From the NCBI GenBank assembly GCA_902461935.1, contig CABPZP010000006.1, positions 1-64,000 on the forward strand: a stretch of DNA of 64,000 nucleotides, read 5' to 3'. The stretch is from Merdicola sp905200315 (GTDB lineage Bacteria; Bacillota; Clostridia; TANB77; CAG-508). Both the position numbers and the translations under genes were made by a program. Positions 60,496 through 64,000 of this stretch are shown here, piece by piece (the stretch's first letter is position 1; the number at the start of each line of letters is the position of its first letter). The notes under the pieces were generated by a model. It had not been told where the DNA came from. It ran no database searches and worked only from the letters and a program-made list of their open reading frames with translations.

Positions 60496-60520
60496 TGTAG
60501 GGGCACGGTGCTCCGTGCCC
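60496..60520 (+). repeat. GTAGGGG-type stem-loop repeat, copy 9
   Basis: TGTAGGGGCACGGTGCTCCG then TGCCC. The stem GGGCACGG/CCGTGCCC is perfect yet unlike all other copies in sequence: only GTAGGGG and the fold are kept. Confidence 0.8.
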
Positions 60521-60606
60521 AATTAGATAAAATATATGTAATCTTGTAATTTTATTTATATTTGATTATAATATGTTTTAAAAGATAAGATAAAGGAAAC
60601 AAACAT

Positions 60607-61269
60607 ATGAAACATATATTATTAGTAGAAGATAATGATACAATTATAATGGGCTTGAAATACTCCTTAGAGCAAGAAAATTTTAAGGTTATTTCAGCCC
60701 AAAATGTATCTGAATTTAATAAGGAAATTAATAAAAATGAAATAGATTTAGTATTGCTAGATATATCTTTGCCAGATGGAAATGGATTTGAAATTTGCAA
60801 AAAAATAAAGTCTAAGAAAGATATTCCAGTTATATTTTTAACAGCTCAAGATGAAGAAACAAGTGTAGTTCTTGGGCTTGATTTAGGTGCAGACGACTAC
60901 ATAGTAAAACCTTTTAGAACACGAGAGTTAATATCTAGAATAAATTCTGTACTTAGAAGATATGGGCACAATGAAAGTAATTTAATACAATATAAAAACA
61001 TAAAAATAGATACATCATCTGCAAAGGTGTATAAAGATAATGAAGAAATTATATTTACAAGTTTGGAGTATAAAATTTTATTAATGCTATTTTCTAATCA
61101 AAACAAACTAATATCAAGAGAACAATTACTTGAAAAAATATGGGATATTGCAGGAAATTTTGTTAACGATAATACTTTAACAGTATACATTAAAAGAATA
61201 AGAGAAAAACTAGGAGATGAAACAATAATAAAAACTGTACGAGGACTAGGCTATAGAATAGGGGAGTAG
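60607..61269 (+). CDS. OmpR-family response regulator
   Basis: This is a 220-residue DNA-binding regulator. The receiver domain has LLVEDNDTIIMGL, the phosphoacceptor in VLLDISLPDGNGFEIC (about D52), FLTAQDEE and DYIVKPF. The C-terminal winged helix has FTSLEYKILLMLFSNQNKLI, REQLLEKIW, VYIKRIREKLG and TVRGLGYRIG. It precedes its kinase by 1 nt. No target operon is visible. Confidence 0.94.
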   Translation: MKHILLVEDNDTIIMGLKYSLEQENFKVISAQNVSEFNKEINKNEIDLVLLDISLPDGNGFEICKKIKSKKDIPVIFLTAQDEETSVVLGLDLGADDYIVKPFRTRELISRINSVLRRYGHNESNLIQYKNIKIDTSSAKVYKDNEEIIFTSLEYKILLMLFSNQNKLISREQLLEKIWDIAGNFVNDNTLTVYIKRIREKLGDETIIKTVRGLGYRIGE

Positions 61270-61270
61270 A

Positions 61271-62512
61271 ATGAAATTATTTAATAATAAAAATCTAAAA
61301 TATTTAATATTACCAATGTTTATACTAACAATAGTAATGTGTATAGCTTTTACTATTCAAACTTTTAACCAGTATAAACAAGTATCAATAATAGTAAATC
61401 AAAAAATGGATAATATAATAGGAACAATTACAGAAAAATATCCTGAAATTGATACTAAAGAGATAATAAAAATATTAAATTCTAGTAATATTGAAGAAAG
61501 TAAAACAGGACAAGCAGAGTTATTAAAATATGGTATAGATATAAAAGAGGTTAATTCTATTATACAAGTAGAAAATCAAATGAAATTTAATTTAATTGCC
61601 AATATTTTATTAATTATATTGTTTAGTTTTTTATGGCTGATAATTATACTATTTTATTTAAAAAGAAGAGATAAAAAAATTAAGCAAATTACTAAATACA
61701 TAAATGAAATAAAAAACAAAAAATATGAACTTAATATTGATGAAAACAGTGAAGATGAACTAAGTAACCTAAAAAATGAATTATATAAAATTACTATTAT
61801 GCTAAAAGAAGAAAGTGAAATATCTAAAAAAGATAAAGAAAATTTAAAAATTTCTGTTGAAGATATATCACACCAATTAAAAACTCCGCTTACATCAATA
61901 ACCATTATGCTAGATAATTTAAAAGAAAATCCTAATATGGATGAAAATACAAAGCAAAAATTTATTTTTGAAATAAGTAAACAAATAGATTGGATAAATT
62001 GGCTTGTAATATCAATGCTTAAGCTATCAAAATTAGATGCAAATGTAGTTCAATTTTATGATGAAAAAATTAATCTTAATAAATTTATAACAGAAATAGT
62101 TAAAAATTTAGAAATACCAATAGAAATAAAAAATCAAAATATAATTATAAATGGAGATAACGAAGCAGACTTTGTAGGTGATTATAAATGGCAGCAAGAA
62201 GCGGTTACAAATATTATAAAAAATTGTATAGAACATAATAAAGAAAATGGAACAATTAATATAAAATACGAAGAAAATAATCTTTTTACTAAAATTTCTA
62301 TAAAAGATGAGGGAATTGGAATTGAAAAAGAAGATTTGAAACACATTTTTGAGAGATTTTATAAGGGAAAAAACTCTACAGAAAATAGCGTAGGTATAGG
62401 CTTATCTCTTAGTAAAAATATAATAGAAAAGAATAATGGTATAATACTTTGTAAATCTGAGATAGGAAAAGGAACAGAATTTATAATTAAATATATAAAA
62501 AAAATGGTATAA
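61271..62512 (+). CDS. Sensor histidine kinase
   Basis: This 413-residue membrane kinase has TM1 at about 10-30, a short outer loop of about 75 residues, TM2 at about 108-130 (LIANILLIILFSFLWLIIIL), a HAMP-like/coiled linker, the H box ISHQLKTPLTSITIM (about His202), N box NIIKNCIEHNKENG, and G boxes DEGIGIEKEDL and GIGLSLSKNII. RBS GGGGAG overlaps the regulator end. The short sensor loop resembles cell-envelope stress kinases, but the signal is unknown. Confidence 0.93.
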   Translation: MKLFNNKNLKYLILPMFILTIVMCIAFTIQTFNQYKQVSIIVNQKMDNIIGTITEKYPEIDTKEIIKILNSSNIEESKTGQAELLKYGIDIKEVNSIIQVENQMKFNLIANILLIILFSFLWLIIILFYLKRRDKKIKQITKYINEIKNKKYELNIDENSEDELSNLKNELYKITIMLKEESEISKKDKENLKISVEDISHQLKTPLTSITIMLDNLKENPNMDENTKQKFIFEISKQIDWINWLVISMLKLSKLDANVVQFYDEKINLNKFITEIVKNLEIPIEIKNQNIIINGDNEADFVGDYKWQQEAVTNIIKNCIEHNKENGTINIKYEENNLFTKISIKDEGIGIEKEDLKHIFERFYKGKNSTENSVGIGLSLSKNIIEKNNGIILCKSEIGKGTEFIIKYIKKMV

Positions 62513-62518
62513 ATTTTT

Positions 62519-62553
62519 TACAGATAATTACTTGCTAATTATCTGCTTTTTTG
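62519..62553 (+). terminator. Intrinsic terminator of the two-component operon
   Basis: CAGATAATTA pairs perfectly with TAATTATCTG, loop CTTGC, followed by C and T6. Confidence 0.92.
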
Positions 62554-62595
62554 ATATAAAAAGACAAGATGATATAGAAAAGAATGGAGTAATAA

Positions 62596-64000
62596 ATGAA
62601 TATAGGAATAGATATAGATAATGTAATATCAAATTTTGATGAAGCTTTATTAGAAGAATATTTAAAACACGATAACGATTTAAAAGGAACGGGAATTGTT
62701 AATAAAGACTTGCATATGACAGAGGGAATGTTTGACTGGACAGAAAAAGAGGAAAGAGAATTTTATTTAGCTAACATTGAAAGAATTGTAAAAACACTAA
62801 ACGTTAAAGATGGAGCAAAAGAGTATATAGATAAATTAAAACAAGATGGACATAATATTTTTATTATTACAGGTAGAGACAATGGAGAATATACAAATCC
62901 AGTTGAAATGACTCAAAAGTGGTTAAAAAAAAATAATATTTATTACGATAAATTAATTTTTACAAATGCATATAAAAATGATAAACATGGAAAAACAGAA
63001 AAATGCTTTGAAAATAATATAGATATAATGATTGATGATTCTGTTCATATTTGTAAAGATTGTATGGAAAATAATATAACCACCCTTTTAATGGATAGAG
63101 TATTTACTAGAAAAGAAAAAGGAATGACAAGGGTAAAAAACTGGAAAGAAATATATGAGTTTATATCAAATTATAAAATAAATGTAATATTAGACACAGA
63201 TATATATAATGAATGTGATGATCAATTTGCACTTTCTTATTTAATAAAATCACAAGATAAATTTAATATTGAAGCAATTACAGTTGCTCCTTATTCTCAC
63301 AAAACTAAAAATGTTTCAGTTAAAGAAGGACAAGAATTAAGCTATAATGAAATACTAAAAATATGCAAATGGCTAAATTTTGATACAACAAATAAAGTTT
63401 TTAAAGGCTCAATGGATTATATTCAAAATAGATATACAGAAAATAATCCTGCAGTTAATAAAATAATTGAGATTGCTTTAAAAAATAGAAAAACATATAT
63501 ATTAGCAATAGGAGCAATTACAAATGTTGCTCTTGCGATAAAAAAGGAACCTAAAATTATAAATAAAATAGAAATAATATGGCTTGGTGGTAATGAATTA
63601 GGCTATAAAGACAATTTAGAATATAATTTTAGGCAAGATATACAAGCCGTGCGAGAAGTATTTGAATCAAAAGTAAAACTTACAATATTACCATGCAAAA
63701 ATGTTGTATCAGATTTACAAATAGATATAAATACTTTAAAAAATAATTTGGAAAACAAATCAGAATTATGTAATTATCTAATTAAAAGATTCTATAATGA
63801 TGGATATCATGGTGTGCAAGAAAAAAGAGTAATTTGGGATATAGCAGTAATAGCATATATGATAAATAAGAATTGGTTTGAAACAAAAGAAATTAGTTGT
63901 CCTAATATTAGAGAAGATAGTTCTTATGAACTTAATGATAATAGACATACTATTAATTTTACTACTAAATTAGATAGAGATAAAATATATAATGATTTAT
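62596..64000 (+). CDS. HAD-nucleoside hydrolase fusion, chromosomal paralogue (3' end outside window)
   Basis: The frame is open from ATG 62596 (TGGAGT upstream) to the window edge, 468 codons. The HAD half starts NIGIDIDNVISNFDEALLEE and has IFIITGRDNGEYTNP and IDIMIDDSVHIC. The hydrolase half has VILDTDIYNECDDQFALSYL, EAITVAPYSHKTKNVSVKEG, AIGAITNVALAIKKEP and IIWLGGNELGYKD. It aligns nearly end to end with the island gene at 40555-42000, most residues identical, with about four fewer at the domain junction. Function as proposed there: nucleotide dephosphorylation plus base release (inferred). Confidence 0.88.
   Translation, partial: MNIGIDIDNVISNFDEALLEEYLKHDNDLKGTGIVNKDLHMTEGMFDWTEKEEREFYLANIERIVKTLNVKDGAKEYIDKLKQDGHNIFIITGRDNGEYTNPVEMTQKWLKKNNIYYDKLIFTNAYKNDKHGKTEKCFENNIDIMIDDSVHICKDCMENNITTLLMDRVFTRKEKGMTRVKNWKEIYEFISNYKINVILDTDIYNECDDQFALSYLIKSQDKFNIEAITVAPYSHKTKNVSVKEGQELSYNEILKICKWLNFDTTNKVFKGSMDYIQNRYTENNPAVNKIIEIALKNRKTYILAIGAITNVALAIKKEPKIINKIEIIWLGGNELGYKDNLEYNFRQDIQAVREVFESKVKLTILPCKNVVSDLQIDINTLKNNLENKSELCNYLIKRFYNDGYHGVQEKRVIWDIAVIAYMINKNWFETKEISCPNIREDSSYELNDNRHTINFTTKLDRDKIYNDL

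Noticed and set aside
1..64000. CRISPR arrays, tRNA and rRNA genes
   Set aside because: I saw no regularly spaced direct repeats, no tRNA T-loop/CCA patterns and no rRNA blocks.

Overview
The window is A+T-rich DNA from a spore-forming, low-GC Bacillota, most likely an uncultured member of the Clostridia. The evidence is the sporulation genes (spoIIP; a dipicolinate synthase B gene), a clostridial-type 6S RNA, Gram-positive capsule and LCP genes, AAGGAGG-type ribosome binding sites and strong intrinsic terminators. No tRNA, rRNA or CRISPR array was found.

Layout. 1-7.2 kb: the end of a repeat-type surface protein, spoIIP behind an RBS-masking hairpin, a MntA/HepT (MNT-HEPN) toxin-antitoxin pair, a HIT protein, fructose-bisphosphate aldolase, 6S RNA, a frameshifted secreted-protein gene and a second surface protein with three repeated modules. 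7.3-16.5 kb: a heterodimeric ABC exporter, an RluA-type pseudouridine synthase, an unknown membrane protein, argS and an LCP ligase. 16.5-27.5 kb: a capsule/exopolysaccharide operon (VanZ-like protein, priming transferase, two GT2 enzymes, a Stealth phosphotransferase, Wzy, Wzx, Wzz, BY-kinase, PHP phosphatase), then glmM and a guanine deaminase. 27.6-36.3 kb: a P-loop kinase-CYTH fusion (minus strand), a membrane HExxH protein, several unrecognised genes, and two neighbours that share a C-terminal tail.

36.95-55.23 kb is the main discovery: an integrative island of about 18.3 kb that splits a peroxiredoxin gene at its peroxidatic-cysteine codon. The 3' part of the gene lies at the left end and the 5' part at the right end, both on the minus strand. 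The junctions allow attB and a nearly symmetrical attP to be reconstructed. Two tandem large serine recombinases sit at the right end. The cargo is almost entirely one plus-strand operon of small-molecule enzymes: CutA, histidine phosphatase, YgjV-like protein, HAD, HAD-nucleoside hydrolase fusion, GNAT, acyltransferase, HAD, MFS, S66 (MccF/LD-carboxypeptidase-like) peptidase, HAD, MFS. A glycoamylase gene and a run of very small genes follow. I see no relaxase or conjugation gene.

55.4-64 kb: a hypothetical gene, a pilin-like protein, a frameshifted spoVFB/dpaB, an HdeD-like protein, a large inverted repeat, a Xer-type recombinase, a C39-like/SH3b secreted protein, a two-component system, and, running off the end, a chromosomal paralogue of the island's HAD-nucleoside hydrolase fusion.

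Cross-cutting signals: a dispersed family of short stem-loops beginning GTAGGGG, with stems that differ in sequence but stay paired; several sigma-A promoters with TTATGTAAA in the 17-nt spacer; and single-base +1 frameshifts in three genes, two of them at the identical heptamer AGCCGGA.
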